In this document: piece by piece, positions 49,018 through 61,600 of the stretch
Position numbering within the stretch: position 1 is the first letter of the stretch
Layout: every line of letters starts with the position of its first letter
Assembly: GCA_029747015.1 (NCBI GenBank)
Contig: JAKOGI010000080.1
Location: 213,501 to 277,500 of the forward strand
Length of the DNA: 64,000 nt
Direction of reading: 5' to 3'
Source: Carnegiea gigantea
Taxonomy: Eukaryota > Streptophyta > Magnoliopsida > Caryophyllales > Cactaceae
Notes under the pieces: generated by a model
The model's input: the letters and a program-made list of their open reading frames with translations, nothing else
Database searches by the model: none
What the model was told of the DNA's origin: nothing
Position numbers and translations under genes: made by a program

Positions 49018-49418
49018 TAAGGCTTCGTTTAGTCCTTAGAAAATTTGGTGGAAAGAAAAGTTGAAGGAAAAAAATGTAAAGGAAAAAAAAGTAGGGAGAA
49101 AATGAGTTTTTTCTCTTGTTTGGATCAAGGAAAAAATGCAAGAATTTGGATAAAAAATTTAAATGTTGATAAACTACTTAAATTATTTTGACACCATCTA
49201 AACAATACTAGGTTGCAGAAGGTTGGGAATTTTCCTCAAACTTTCCTCACAATTTTATGAGGAAAATTTTGTCACTTATTTCTAACAAATTTTTCACCAA
49301 ACTTTCCTCCATATTTTTTTTCTTTGTGATTTTTTCTAAACCAAACACAAAAAAAAAAGGTAACTTTCCTAATTTTTTTTCTTTCCACCAAATTTTTCAA
49401 GGTCCAAACAGAGTATAA
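49018..49418. mobile_element. Tourist-like MITE with TAA target duplication
   Basis: Element 49021-49415 (395 bp), flanked on both sides by TAA. The left end is GGCTTCGTTTAGTCCTTAGA; the right end, reverse-complemented, is TACTCTGTTTGGACCTTGAA. Both continue into an identical AAATTTGGTGGAAAGAAAA block. A TNA target duplication and CTTNGTTTGG-type ends fit the PIF/Harbinger Tourist class. No coding capacity. The interior is A/T-skewed, with complementary halves. Confidence 0.75.
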
Positions 49419-50829
49419 GAGAACTTTGTCGGCTAATTTTTTTCATCTGAATTTTGTTGAAATTCTATATTTTAATTAGAATAGACTAGATTCAGAAAGA
49501 TAGGTCTCAAAGTTAAATAATGACAGTCCTAAATTAATTGTATACTGTTGGATATTGATGGCATAAAATCAAGCCAAATAATCTTAATGATGTCAAAACT
49601 AATACAAAGATATTTTACTCTAATTAACAAAAGATAGCAGACACAAACTTAGAAAAATTTTAAAAAAAGAAGACCACAAGTGCTAATGTCCATAAGCATG
49701 GAAGAATTTGGCCTCGAGACTCTTGCTTAGTAACCCTTTTTGTTAAAATATGCTTAAATTTTTTTCATAGATATTCTTTAAAATTTTGACGTGAACATAC
49801 CCAAAAAATAATTGGCATTATAAATTCTTTCAAAAGTAAAAAATAATCATTCTTTCTTTTAAATATTTACAGGTTCTTACAACTATTTGCAATCCCTTTT
49901 AACTTCTTACAAGTAATAATTACTTTATTCGATAATTGATAAAATTTGTAAGAGCAAGCAATATGTCAAGTACATATAAATACAAACCTCCACGCGAAAA
50001 CACTCCACAAAGAGATCATCTCTTAACCTAATAATTAAAACTGCAAGTAATAATTACTTATATAACTCTTTAAAATTTCTTGAAACTTTTTTCACATTTT
50101 CTAATAGATTATGCTTAAAACTCAAAGCAACATGCCTTGAATCCCAAGCTCAATGGTAGCCCCGTTTCTCAGAAATTGAAGTAGCAATGCCGAGAAAATG
50201 ATAGGTGGCAAGCAACAACACAACACGTAACCAGACGGGCAGCATAAATGAAGCTCGTCAGTAATATTTCAGCTATCATCGCCCGCTATCTCATTCTTCA
50301 AAGAACTTTTAAACCCACAGAAGTTATACAGGCAGAGGCAGAGCCAGAGGCAGAAACAGGCTGAAAGAAAGAGGTAACCATTGAAATATCAGCAGTTGAG
50401 TCTGTCAAGATTGTCACCACTACACATTACATATTTCTCTCTCTTCAAAGCACTGCACCTGCAGCACCACTATCTACTGCACTTCTTTCAAACTTTGATC
50501 ATTCAATGCCAATAACACTAGTACGCCCACACCCGCCTCCACTAATCAATGCTCCCACGGTACTTAGGATAAAAGTCATAAGAAATTGCACACGGTTGAC
50601 AAGCAATTGTTGAAAAATGTAAACTCCTAGAAAATATTATAACAAATTACAACCAGCTGTAAGTACTCAACACAGTTAAAATTGTAGGCAGCTTTAAAAG
50701 AATACATATTATCTATTAACTGTAAGTTTAATACAGGAACAACTTATCATGGAGTTATTACAATTTTTAACCCCCCTTGCTTGTTTAATACTTGCAAAAA
50801 AAGTTACAGTAGAATAAAGAATCTGAACT
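49419..50829. other. intergenic, nothing recognised
   Basis: No coding evidence. 49870-50060 holds a few CTTACAA-type words related to the array at 51877-52181. Confidence 0.35.
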
Positions 50830-50832
50830 TAT

Positions 50833-51290
50833 ATGTCGGTTGATAATTATTTCATAGGGGCCTCTTCTTGTCCTCACACCTCGATCCACTATATGAGGTG
50901 GTATTCCACTCCTCCTCGACTCGTCCAACTCAACTTTGATGGGTTACTCATCAATTCGTCGTCAACAGACAGTTTCATATTACGGGATTGGACTGGCAAA
51001 TTACTCAAGGTAGGAGGAGCTTACTATGGAGTTACTACAATTTTAGTGGAAGAGGTTAGAGCATTGTGAGATGGAGTATACGCAGCAATACAAGCCGGCT
51101 ACCGTAATCTTATTGTTGAAGGTGACAATAAGATAATCATGCAGGCTTTACATGCCATACACCATGGTAGATTCAGCATATCATTAGGGATATTCACACC
51201 TGGAGCGAGCCAGGTGTTCAAATTATTACCAACCATATCTTCAGAGATAATGCTAACATGGTAGGATATTAGCTTTCTAAATTCGGACAT
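50833..51290 (+). pseudogene. retroelement RNase H-like fragment (RVT_3 type)
   Basis: MRWYSTPPRLVQLNFDGLLI and FILRDWTGKLLKVGGAYYGV, then after a TGA at 51067 DGVYAAIQAGYRNLIVEGDN. The order W.PPP..V.LNFDG / G.I.RD..G / A...G....IVEGDN is that of the RNase H domain of non-LTR-type plant elements and their domesticated relatives. The VEGD acidic residues are present. It is interrupted and lacks the usual C-terminal part in frame. It has no neighbouring reverse transcriptase, so it is an isolated decayed fragment. Confidence 0.75.
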
Positions 51291-51876
51291 TTTATTATAG
51301 ATTTGTTTATTACTAATTTATGTTTCTCACAATCACTAAGGATATCTTAAAAGAGGATGTAGTTTTACCGTACTTTTGCAAGAAGAGACGCTTAATATTT
51401 ATTGTGGCCTTTGTGTTTGTCTTTGTAAGAAAAAGTCTAACGCAGCAACAAGCCAATCCTCTTATCACTCGGATGAATCTCATCCTTGGTCATAATCATA
51501 ATTTCAGACGAGCATGTGATCAAGGTAATAAAAACAATACTAACTTAAAACGAGGGGAAAAAATTACTCTTATACGAAACAATCTAGTAGGGTGTTTTTT
51601 TTTTTTTTTTTTTGGGGGGGAACAATGTCGCTGGATCCTAACCTTGGCTGACAGTCTGACACTCTCTATTGTGGCTACCGCCATGCTTCCTGCTCCTAGC
51701 TGTTTCTAACCTCTAAGGGTTACACCGTTGATTTTTTGAATTAACACAAAGAAAAAGTCGAACCTTTTGACTCGGTTTCCCAAGCGTTAATTACAACAAC
51801 GCAGAGTTTACATGAACATGGAAAGCAAACGAGGACGATACATTAGGCCAAAGTTAAATACAAGGAACATATTCAG
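51291..51876. other. intergenic with T/G compound tract
   Basis: A (T)n(G)n tract at about 51597-51620. Frames here are not supported as genes. Confidence 0.4.
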
Positions 51877-52181
51877 CCCTGTTCTATTTCGCATTTTTAA
51901 GAATTTAATTAAGAACTTACAGCTCCTTACAACTTCTTATATCACCTTACAACTCCTTACATTTTTAACATAATCGTTATATCTTTTTTACATCTTCTTA
52001 CATTTTCTTACAGCTTCTTATATCTTTTTACATCCCATACAAATTTTCTATAACATTCAACAACTTCTTACAATTTCTTGCATCTTCTCACAGCTCATTA
52101 CATCTTCTTACAACTCCTTACAGTTTCTTACAACTCCTTACAGTTTCTTAGCTATATCTAAACGTAAAATAGAACAGACCT
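51877..52181. mobile_element. MITE-like element built of a 10-bp tandem array
   Basis: Outer inverted ends: CCTGTTCTATTTCGCATTTTTA on the left, and TCTGTTCTATTTTACGTTTA as the reverse complement of the right. Nearly the whole interior (about 51908-52150) is a degenerate 10-bp array of the form CANCTTCTTA (CATCTTCTTA, CATTTTCTTA, CAGCTTCTTA, CAACTTCTTA, CAATTTCTTG, CAACTCCTTA, CAGTTTCTTA). No coding capacity, and no target duplication identified. Confidence 0.55.
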
Positions 52182-52749
52182 AAAGGCAGGAAGGGGGCGT
52201 GAAGGAGAAACATGAATTACACCAAGGAACTATGTGGGTTTTGTTTTTTTGTTTCCCCTCCCAATCTTCTCAAAACCCAGCTAGCTATGCGAACAGAGAA
52301 ATGCACACACCCATAGTTTGAAACTGCTGAAACTCACACAATTCTCGCTATACATTACAACACCATTCAATATAAGTTTCGATTCTACGAGGCTCAGGAA
52401 AATTCAAATAGAAACAGCGTGACCTGCAAACAAGTAGAAAGACTAATTTCCGAAGAAACCTTCTACAATCCATCCAAAGTTCAAATTTGGACCAAAAGAC
52501 TTGCTCAAGGCTTTAAACTTAAGTGTGTTTCATCCATCCATTTGAAAGAGCAGCATATCAAAATGATCATCAAACCATGAAATTAGCTACGAACTAATGA
52601 ACTGACAGTATTATACCACAAACCTCCAAAGGTTTCTTTCCCACTACTGTAATTAGCTACCCACCAAAGTGAAAATAAAAACCAAAAAGCCTAATGCCAA
52701 CAGCTTTGAACCAAAAAAAAAAAAAAGATAAGAAAAAAGAAGACGATCA
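52182..52749 (-). other. AHL gene 3' side
   Basis: Likely contains the AHL 3' UTR. No other gene seen. Confidence 0.35.
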
Positions 52750-53664
52750 TCAATAAGGAGGTGGTGGTGGTCGAACAGTTGGTGCCCACATAACATCAGA
52801 AGAAGACGACCCCACATGACAACTATACAAACCCATTTGCCCACCACCACTTCCGCTGCCTCCTCCGCCGCTTCCTCCGCCGGAAAGCGGCGAACTGGAC
52901 TGCCCATCATCGCCGACATGCCCCTCATCATGATCATCAAGAGGAAGGCGGTGGAAACTGGGGCTGTTAAACGACGTCGCCACGATGTAAACGGTGCAAG
53001 CGGAGATCAGCGGCCCCACCACCATTCCCCCAACAATCTGCCCTTGTGGGCCCGCCAACGATATCGTGAAGGCGAAATCACTGTTAAACGGCGTCGTTTG
53101 CCCCAGGCAAAGAGCGGATAACGACAAGATATCAAACCGCCCACGAAAAGACAGCGTCGCACCCGCCGTGGAAGGCTGTTTTAGAGTGACGTCAGCCACC
53201 GCCCCGGATGCCGTCAGGACGCAGATGCCAATCCCGCGACGGCGCGTGAATCGCGTGAGAGAATCGACGATGTCGAACCCCCCAGGGAGTTCGAGGATGT
53301 AAGGAGACATGGCGGGTTCCGGTTCGTGGGTGATGACGACGGGCGGTTTGGGTTTGTTTTTAGAGCCGGGCGGTCTGCCTCTGGGCCGGCGGGGGACTTC
53401 GATGGTGCCCCCATCTTCGGCGGCGGCGGCGGTTTTGGGTTTCTTGGAGGAGGGCGAAGTAGGAGCAGTGGTCGTGGTGGCGTCGGAATCTTTGGCGGCA
53501 AAGGGGAAGGAGTGAGAGTGAGGATGAGAGGGGAAGTGAAGGTGGGGCGGGGGGAACTTGGGGAACATGGGGTCGTGTGATTGAGGGTGAGCATTGTAAC
53601 TGTGGGGATTATGATGGTGTTGGTGGTGGCGGCGGTCTTGGTCTTCAATGAACTCTCCTTTCAT
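52750..53664 (-). CDS. AHL17: AT-hook motif nuclear-localized protein, AHL17-like
   Basis: Intronless 304-aa frame, start ATG at 53664. The N-terminus MKGEFIEDQD is followed by a His/Pro-rich stretch (13-55). The single type-I AT-hook is at about 94-105 (PRGRPPGSKNK), which inserts into the minor groove of AT-rich DNA. The PPC/DUF296 domain spans about 118-235 (MSPYILELPGGFDIVDSLTR, GRFDILSLSA, AGPQGQIVGGMVVGPL, VYIVATSFNSPSFHRLP). The tail is Gly/Ser-rich and ends VMWAPTVRPPPPPY. The MKGE start, single hook and WAPT-PPPY tail recall Arabidopsis AHL17/AHL28, and lack of introns fits clade A. Nuclear chromatin factor, probably acting in homo- or hetero-trimers through the PPC domain. Several opposite-strand frames here are composition shadows. 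Confidence 0.93.
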   Translation of the reverse strand: MKGEFIEDQDRRHHQHHHNPHSYNAHPQSHDPMFPKFPPPHLHFPSHPHSHSFPFAAKDSDATTTTAPTSPSSKKPKTAAAAEDGGTIEVPRRPRGRPPGSKNKPKPPVVITHEPEPAMSPYILELPGGFDIVDSLTRFTRRRGIGICVLTASGAVADVTLKQPSTAGATLSFRGRFDILSLSALCLGQTTPFNSDFAFTISLAGPQGQIVGGMVVGPLISACTVYIVATSFNSPSFHRLPLDDHDEGHVGDDGQSSSPLSGGGSGGGGSGSGGGQMGLYSCHVGSSSSDVMWAPTVRPPPPPY

Positions 53665-53861
53665 CTTGGAGAGGGGGGACGGGGGGAGAGAGAAGGGGAT
53701 TTAATTTAATTTTGGTGAAATAATAGGGGGTTACTAATAGAAGGAACAATAAAGAACTGGGAAATTGGGTTTCTGGGTCTCTAAAAACTTTTTCGTGTTC
53801 TGGAGTTGTGATTTGAGGGAGAAGAGGAGGGAGAAAGATGGACGAAGAGAGCGGTGGAATT

Positions 53862-53869
53862 GTTTATAT
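53862..53869 (-). promoter_or_regulatory. candidate TATA box of the AHL gene
   Basis: ATATAAAC on the minus strand, about 200 nt upstream of the ATG, which would leave a leader of roughly 165 nt. The leader region is rich in CT on the transcribed strand. Confidence 0.4.
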
Positions 53870-55699
53870 GGAGAAATTCTTGGGGGGAGGGCCGGAGGGG
53901 TATAATGAGGAGAGAGAGAAAATAAGGGGGGCAGGTGGGTGAGCTTTGAAAGCAAGCAAAGACAGACGGTGAGAAAGATAGAGAAAAGAGGGGAAGGAGG
54001 GTGAACTTGATTGCACCGATGCACGCCCAGAGGCAGAGACAGAGAAGACGACGACGCAGACGCGGATGATGAATTGATGATTGGGGGGGGGGGGGGTGGG
54101 GGGGGTTGTGAGTGGTTTTGCCTGGTTTACAACCAGTATATAGCAAACCTTTACCGCCACAAGTCTGAGCAAACTACATTGGACGAGGATTCGTATTTGG
54201 ATTTTATTTCGCCGTGTTCAAACCAAGATTCAAGTGTTGGATTGACAGTGTGATATGATACATAAATGTTTACTATGAATTAACTCTTGTATTGTTATAT
54301 AAGTATAAAAAGATTATCTTATAATGTGACGATGTAATATTTCCTAATATACGTATTGTCTGGGGATATCAAAAAAATTAATATTTGACATAATGTTGTC
54401 ATCTATAAGTTTTTGAAAATAATTTTTTACTTTCTTAGCAGTGATGCTTCAAAAAGGTTTTGATCATCATGAAAATCAAATGAGGTTTAATTAGGTGTAA
54501 GAAATAGGCTCTAAATTCCTCAAAATCTTGTCAATTAAGTTTAAATAGGCTTCAAATTGTTAGGTAAATTATTATGTACATCCGAGAGTACGAATTCTCA
54601 CATTCTATTTATATATATTATTTTAGATGTATTTATCATATATTCTATTTTTTAATATTTATTTGCTGATGTATTTTTGAGAGCATGTGCTCTCAGGTAT
54701 ATAATATAGGCTTTGAAATTATTAAGACACTCTCCAGCTGGTTGCTTTGCACATCAACATAGTACATTAGGGTAACCCAAAGGCATGGCTGTGAGAATAT
54801 TTCTGATGGAAAGTGTTATTTGTAGGTAGTTAACTTTAGGACCATACTTAAAGAATGTGGTAGTGTTCAAATGTAATAGGTTTATATTTATTTTGATCCA
54901 GGCGAGGTAGTTAGAACTTAGAAGTGATGTATAATATGAATCAATTATTGTATCTTTTTATTGTTTCTTTTGAAGTCAATCACTTATATGGGTAACCCCC
55001 CAAAAAAAAAACAAAAGAATTACAAATGGATTTAGAAAATCTAGCAACCAATTTTGATCCAAGTCATAAAATATAACTTGGATCCAAAATATCTAAAATC
55101 TTATATCAGCAAATTAGACAGCTAGAGAACTAGCTAGATATCAAAACTTGAATCCAAATTCAGGCTAAAATTCAAATAAATGTACAACCAAATTCAGCAC
55201 TATTTCGACTTAAATTTACTGTTTTTTTTACCTACTAAATTAAAACGCGGACTAAAAGCGACGCGTGTCCTACCGTCCAGTTGTCAAGCGACGATAAAGA
55301 CCTTGGCCCTAGAAACATATCTACTATTTTTAATCCACAAATTATCCGAATTTAACCGATCGGAAATTTTTTTGCCAATGCGGGCATTGACCACAGGACC
55401 TGGGCATGTGCTGAGAGGGTGGGTTTTGAAACACTCAAAATGATATTTCATATTTGCGTACGTGAGACCAATGAATTTGGTCCAAAATCTCTTAAAGTCA
55501 GACACTTCAATTGTCGCCATTACATGGCTGCTGGCCCATTCCTTTCACAGTCGAAACGTTTCTTATTACTAATTCCCTGCAGATTAGTTGGAATTTTATA
55601 CACGATAGACGATGTGATCCCTACGCCCCTTCCCCCTTTCCCCCGAAAGGAAAAAGATACCATGGAAAAAATTTACATTTTTTGACGTTAATCCTATGT
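53870..55699. other. AHL upstream region and intergenic DNA
   Basis: 53870-54120 is purine-rich on the plus strand with G-runs at about 54084-54107. 54560-54710 contains inverted CGAGAGTACG/GAGCATGTGCTCTC words that may be another small element. No gene recognised. Confidence 0.35.
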
Positions 55700-55872
55700 G
55701 TAAAGTTACGTTTTTTTCTATTATTTTATTTAAACTTATTCTAGACTTATTTGTTGAGCAGAACTTGTTCTGAGCTTATTGAAAACTTATTCTGAACTTA
55801 TTTACTAAACTTCTTCTGAACTGAATTTATTTGAATTTATCCTGGATAAAATAAAATGAAGAGAACATGATC
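55700..55872. mobile_element. MITE-like element with about 10-bp tandem array
   Basis: The interior (about 55730-55845) repeats AACTTATTCTG / AGCTTATTGA / GAACTTATTT units of 10-12 bp. The right end AAATGAAGAGAACATG, reverse-complemented, reads CATGTTCTCTTCATTT, similar to the ends of 51877-52181 and 31968-32218. The left end is poorly defined (TTTTTTTCTATTATTTTATT). Confidence 0.45.
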
Positions 55873-57214
55873 TAAATAGCACCGATTAGAAAATCTTTCA
55901 AATTTGAATAGAAGTAATAAATGCCATTTTTGATTTTTTTTTTTTTGGGTTAAATATGATTGGACAACTCTTATTAGACTTGTCCTTTTTATAGTGGTTT
56001 ATTTTCAATTACATGTAATGTAGCAATGCCATATAATATGAGTTTAAACTGTAAAATTGAAGCAAACTGTTTAGACACAATGCTATCTTATATATGTTTA
56101 AATGATATGATTTCATGTAATTTTATTCACCATCTTTGAAAATTTAATCAAATTGATAAATATCAAAAATTGTGTAAGATTGACACTTTATAATGGTCTT
56201 ATTATATGATTAATAAAAATAGTTCGTGCATACCTTAAATAAATATTTATTTATAATTCTATTAGATAGAATGAGTGACTTGCTCTTATGTGATATTGGT
56301 TTATGATTCTCTCCTTCTATATATTTTTACCCTGGACGAAAATGAGGATTTAGAATCTTTCGAATTCATCGAATTTGTAGTACGTATTAGCTAATACGGT
56401 GATCGCTCGTTTAAGAAACTATATGAGTATCCATAGCACTATTTACTACATATTGTGGGTATTAAATAAAGCAGTACTTATTTTAGAATTTAGATATACA
56501 ATAATGTGATGAACTTGTTTAGGATTACTCATCTATCATATTTATAGATAAATGGCACTTGGTATAAATCTCACATGACATATTACTCTTTTTTTAATAA
56601 ATAAATAGCACTTGGTAAAAGGAAAACATATCGCATTAATAAAAAATTATGAACTCAACTTCTAACATTTTTACGTATAATCTAAGCTAATCTCCTGTAA
56701 TTCATATCCCACGTGGTATAAATCCCTCATGGCATAAAGTTTGTGGTCATGACTTGCGTAGGGTAAACCACTCAAACCAAAGGTTTTTTTTTTTTTTTTT
56801 TGGTTGATAGAGTACTAAAACCAACTTTCAAGCATAGGGACCCTCTTTTTTCAATTTTTTTTTTAATACAAAAATATATAATTTTTAACTATAGAGATTG
56901 GCATGCTTTCAAGGCACCCAAATGCCAAACTTGCGCATACAAGTAATATTTGTGTTTTTCTAACAGCTTTATTGACCAAATTTATGAATGCAATGACAAT
57001 GCTGTACATCATAAGTAGTATTGTCTTTTCTTCATACAAGGACATATTTAACCTCTTTTACCATATTTGCCTGAATATTTAACGATAAGAAAGGGGGGGA
57101 AATTCGCCAGAATAGTGATGGTGATGGTGATTGGACTGCACCAGAATGGTAAAAGTGAAAATGGGAAGCTTTGGTGACGAAGAGTTTGATGGATCAGTCA
57201 TCAGAGTGTAGACG

Positions 57215-57215
<1 letters not shown>
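55873..57215. other. intergenic, nothing recognised
   Basis: AT-rich. No coding or RNA evidence. Confidence 0.4.

Positions 57216-57248
<33 letters not shown>
57216..57248 (+). repeat. (G)33 homopolymer
   Basis: 33 consecutive G after GACGC. This would be strongly G-quadruplex-prone on the plus strand. The true length may be misassembled. Proline-rich frames on the other strand are artefacts of it. Confidence 0.9.
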
Positions 57249-57249
<1 letters not shown>

Positions 57250-57620
57250 GAAGGTTGCAGAAAGCATAAATATGAATGACAGGAGTGGGGCGAGGATGCC
57301 AACTTGAGTAAAATTGAGCATATCCCTGCCTCTTCACGTAAGCAATGGTAAAACATTTTGTAGGTTTTTCTTTTCTTTGAGTATCTCAAACAATAAATTA
57401 TCGCTTTAATATGCTTCTTTTAATATTTTTATACCGTGTTGCAATAATGGATTTACACATATAAACTTGCCCAAGGTAGCATCATAATTCCTCTTATGTG
57501 ACATCGTTGTTCAGTTTACATCGATGTTTCTCCCCCTTAGCACAATCTTAATGGATGATATAGTTAAACGTACTCTTGTGAGAAGAGGCGTCCAACAGTT
57601 ATTTTATCCTTTTACTATTG

Positions 57621-57621
<1 letters not shown>

Positions 57622-57678
<57 letters not shown>
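57622..57678. repeat. (TA)28 microsatellite
   Basis: Uninterrupted TA dinucleotides. Confidence 0.95.
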
Positions 57679-58663
57679 CTGCATACACAAAATCCAATTC
57701 TTTATTAGCAAGCTCGTAGCGATCTTGTAGTACAATGCCGCACTTAAGATTAGTTATTGGAATCCTCTATTGCTAATGAGATCCAACAATTGAGATTTGA
57801 ACCTGATTTTAGTCTGAATTTACCACCAATGACTTACAAAAATTACATTAAAAAATCCACTACCACATAATAGAAGGATAGTAAAATTGTGGTTCCTCCT
57901 TCAACCACAGGAAATCTAAATCCAATTACATCTTCCTCCTTTCAACCAAAAAATTGAGAAGGGAAAAACAAATTCAATGAGTGCAAATCCTAATTAGATA
58001 TTAAATGGTAAACACCACATACATGCACAAAATGGGTACTTGAAAACCAACTCAATAAGAGCTTAGTTGATAGAGCCAAGATCGTAGGTCCAATTTCCAT
58101 CTCTCACCAAAAAAGGAAAGAGATTCATGCATGGAGGTATGATACACCAGGGGGAAAACGATAATCATACAACAAATTTGAAAAACGTGGGCGTCCTGTA
58201 GCCAATGAAAAACAAGTAGCCGTTACTGTTTGCCAGTTTCTCAAACAGCAGGTTTTGACAAAGCAGTCTCGGGTTGACCTTCACCTCCATCTTTTTACCT
58301 TCCCATGGGAACAAATGGCAAATGACTATTTCAAATGTAACACCAGAAATCATCACCATCAAATAAAAAGTGGGGCTTTTGACTTGTGCATAAAAAGGGG
58401 TAATCTTTTTTCAAAATGGTGACAAAAAACTGGATAAACTCCGGTGCACCATTATTGAATAATAGTGCCCTCTGACTTGTGCGGCACGGGGTACCCCGAC
58501 ATTGATCGGGTAGCTCACCTACACAATCATCTGCTCGCAATATTTGGTGAACTAAGAGCATCACAACAACTTGACCTCTTCCTCTTCTTGATCTATATCT
58601 CGATCTCTTCTAAGCCAGAGGATGCTGAATCGCCGATTGGTAAAAATAAAGGAGCCAAATGCA
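57679..58663. other. AP4M 3' side and intergenic DNA
   Basis: Likely includes the AP4M 3' UTR immediately left of 58664. No other gene is supported. Confidence 0.35.
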
Positions 58664-61600
58664 TCATATACGAGCAACGTAGGAATTTGCCTGGGTGACA
58701 TATCTCACCCAGCGATATGGATTGTAGGCTTTCGATTTCTTTGCTATCTGCAAATATTTTACCTGCATTGAAAATTAAGGATGCTGAAAATTTGATGAAA
58801 ATGGAGAATATTAATATGCCCCTCGATGCCTCCTCTGACACAAAAACGACAAATAATTTCTTAGGGGACCCTTAAACCGGGTAACTATTGGACCAAAACA
58901 TTAGCCCCTGGCAGAGGTGAGCATAAATTGCCCTCAAAATCTAGCCCTGTGAGTTTAACCCTTAATGTAGCGGTAGACAACCACAACAACGCGAATTAAA
59001 TAAATAGCATTTTAACATTCATAGCCACAGTAAGATGGGTAATGCTCACACAGTAGGATAAAAAGCGGCAGAAATACTTGTCCACAGCTAATAGGAAAAA
59101 CTTTCCTGTTACTACACTAGTCAGATATTCGCAAAAAACAACAATGCAAGGACTGTTGGCGGGACGTCCCATTTTTCTTGGGTCAGGTGGCGGATGGAAG
59201 GGTAAGCAGCCACCAATAAAATGCTTTAAACAACTAACAACAGGGACAAGATGTTTAGAGAACAGCAGAAACAGTGACTTTTAATCATGAAGAAAAGGTG
59301 CATTGAAACAGCTCACACACAATAATAGAAGTGACACCTGAAGTCTTGAAACATTGTACATCGGTATCGTGAAGTTCATGCTAACAGGTCCAGCTTCTTT
59401 TGTAAGGTTTCCTGAAAAGAACATGCACAAATTCATCAAATTTTGCCAGTATTAAGAACTTATTCAGACTCCGAGGGATCATCTCTTCCTAAAGAAATGG
59501 AACATATCCTACCATGTGATTCCTGTGAGAATGTCAGTTTTGCACGTAATGTATGTTCAGCTCCACCAACAATCTGTCAGACATTTTTCAATTATCAACA
59601 AGCATGAAAATTTAGAGCAGCAGGTTAGATACTGTATCCAGTCCTCCTTGGTATGATTCAGAAGCCTCTTGATACATAAAGAAAACACCTCACCTTCTTT
59701 AAACTCCATTCAAGTCGCTTGTTTGCTTCCTTGAAATCAGTCGTCTGTCCAACAGCTCCAGGCTCCAATTCAAAACTCACTCTGAAGATTCATCAAATCA
59801 CCATGGTTGAGGAAAACGCAAGCATTTTAGATACATTGATACATGCCCTTACATGGACCAGATCAATGGACGAACTTCTACATTGGGCAAGTACTTCATG
59901 GAATTAAGATCAACATCTACAAAGCCATCCACGGTCATAGACCTGGCAAATAGGTTCCTGGTTCAGTTTCAGGTCCCCTAAGTTTCGGGTAGGTCTCATG
60001 TTCTGCTCGGAGTCAGGCTCTCAAGCTTGCCAACAACATACAGTTAATAATGGTCAAGAACTCTGGCCATGGAAATTCAGATTCAGAACAAAGTCATGTT
60101 AGCTTATTTCCTGTTTGGTTTGGCTGTGCTGAGGGTTGTTTGGTTTAGTTAATCGGGTATGGCAGTTTTTCTAGGCTTATTCCCGAGGCTAATCATTCCA
60201 TGCATTATTAGAGAAGAGATTAGAAAATAGAAGAAAACAGAGCCAAAAGATTAGTGTTCAGTCATTTTCTCCACAGAAAGAGGAGGAACTGTGAATGAGA
60301 TCAGAGCAATACTTGTACCTTGTGGTATAAGATGGCACAGGCATTTGGACAAGAATGGTATTGGCAGTGGCACTTGATGGGAATTCAGCACGAATTTTGA
60401 GGATCACTTCAGCCTATACAGACAGGAGAAGCCAACTTTGAAGTGACGGGAGGGAAAACTTAAAACAAAACAAACTCATAATCTGGGCAGACAAGAAAAC
60501 AGAAATGGACGCAAGGCAGATAATTATCAATAAATAGAAGGGGCAAAAATCCATGCAATGTAGAAAGGGATTGAAGCCCAAAAAAATTTAACAGGAAAAT
60601 TACTATAAACATTCCAAAATCCATTATACCCGAATACTTTGCCATATCCGATGGAGCATAACCTGTAAAGTGTTCGTATGTAGCTTTCCGCAGAAAAAAA
60701 AGTGCACAAAGAATTGCTTGCTGTTTTCATGAGTCATTGCTCTCTCCATTGGCAGATAACCAAGCACCATATGACATAAAAAGCGAGAATGAAAATCTGA
60801 TCATTCTTGCCAGAAAAGCATACAAGCGACTGATGCTGATACATCCACTGCTCTGGGATGGCACAAACTGTGTGGGGGGGGGGGGGAGGGAGAACGTCCA
60901 AAACCCTTCTCCCTTCACAAGTTTACAGCGAAATCATGCCCAAACACATGCTTCTTCAGATAAGTTCTCAAAAGTTTGACAGGTTTCACTTGTCCAAATT
61001 GAAGTTAAGAACTACAGGAGATCGAGACTTAACAAACTGCTCCTAGCAAAATATCATCCTAGCACAGGACAAACCAATTTTGTCTGCCTTCGTAGGCTAA
61101 ACTACTTTTTCTCCAACTACCACCCTAAATCCCAGATGTCTACTTAAAACTCAAAAGTATACCGTGTACTAGCCAAACATTCCAATCCGCAAAGGGTAGC
61201 TAAACGTTTCATAGAAAATAGTAGCATAAGAAATAACAATCAAATTAAGGGGAAAAGGTCAAGTAGTGGCAAAGCATGATCGTGACACATATAACACCTT
61301 AAGTGCTCCAGCTTCTTCGATCAGTGCATTGATACGAAAAGGAGGCTTGAACTCCTGAGTCATGCGATAGTTCATGACTGGAAATTCTCCGTCTGGTGGT
61401 ACCTAAAACAATTAGGGAAGAAATCATGTATCCCTGTAATCAAAAGGCACTCCAGAAACAATGCAGAATAAATATTCCAAATTTAACTAACCAGGCTTAA
61501 CGTTCTGTCTAAATCAAAGGTATCAAGGTGCACTGATTCATGAAAATTGCAATCATCCAGTATCACTGGACCAGATCCAGCTGAACTGTATCCTGCAAGG

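Noticed and set aside
52816..53648. Several long frames overlapping the AHL gene
   Set aside because: They are compositional shadows of the GC-rich AHL coding sequence and have no domains.
57079..57389. Proline-rich small proteins on the minus strand
   Set aside because: Their proline runs are the (G)33 homopolymer read in two phases.
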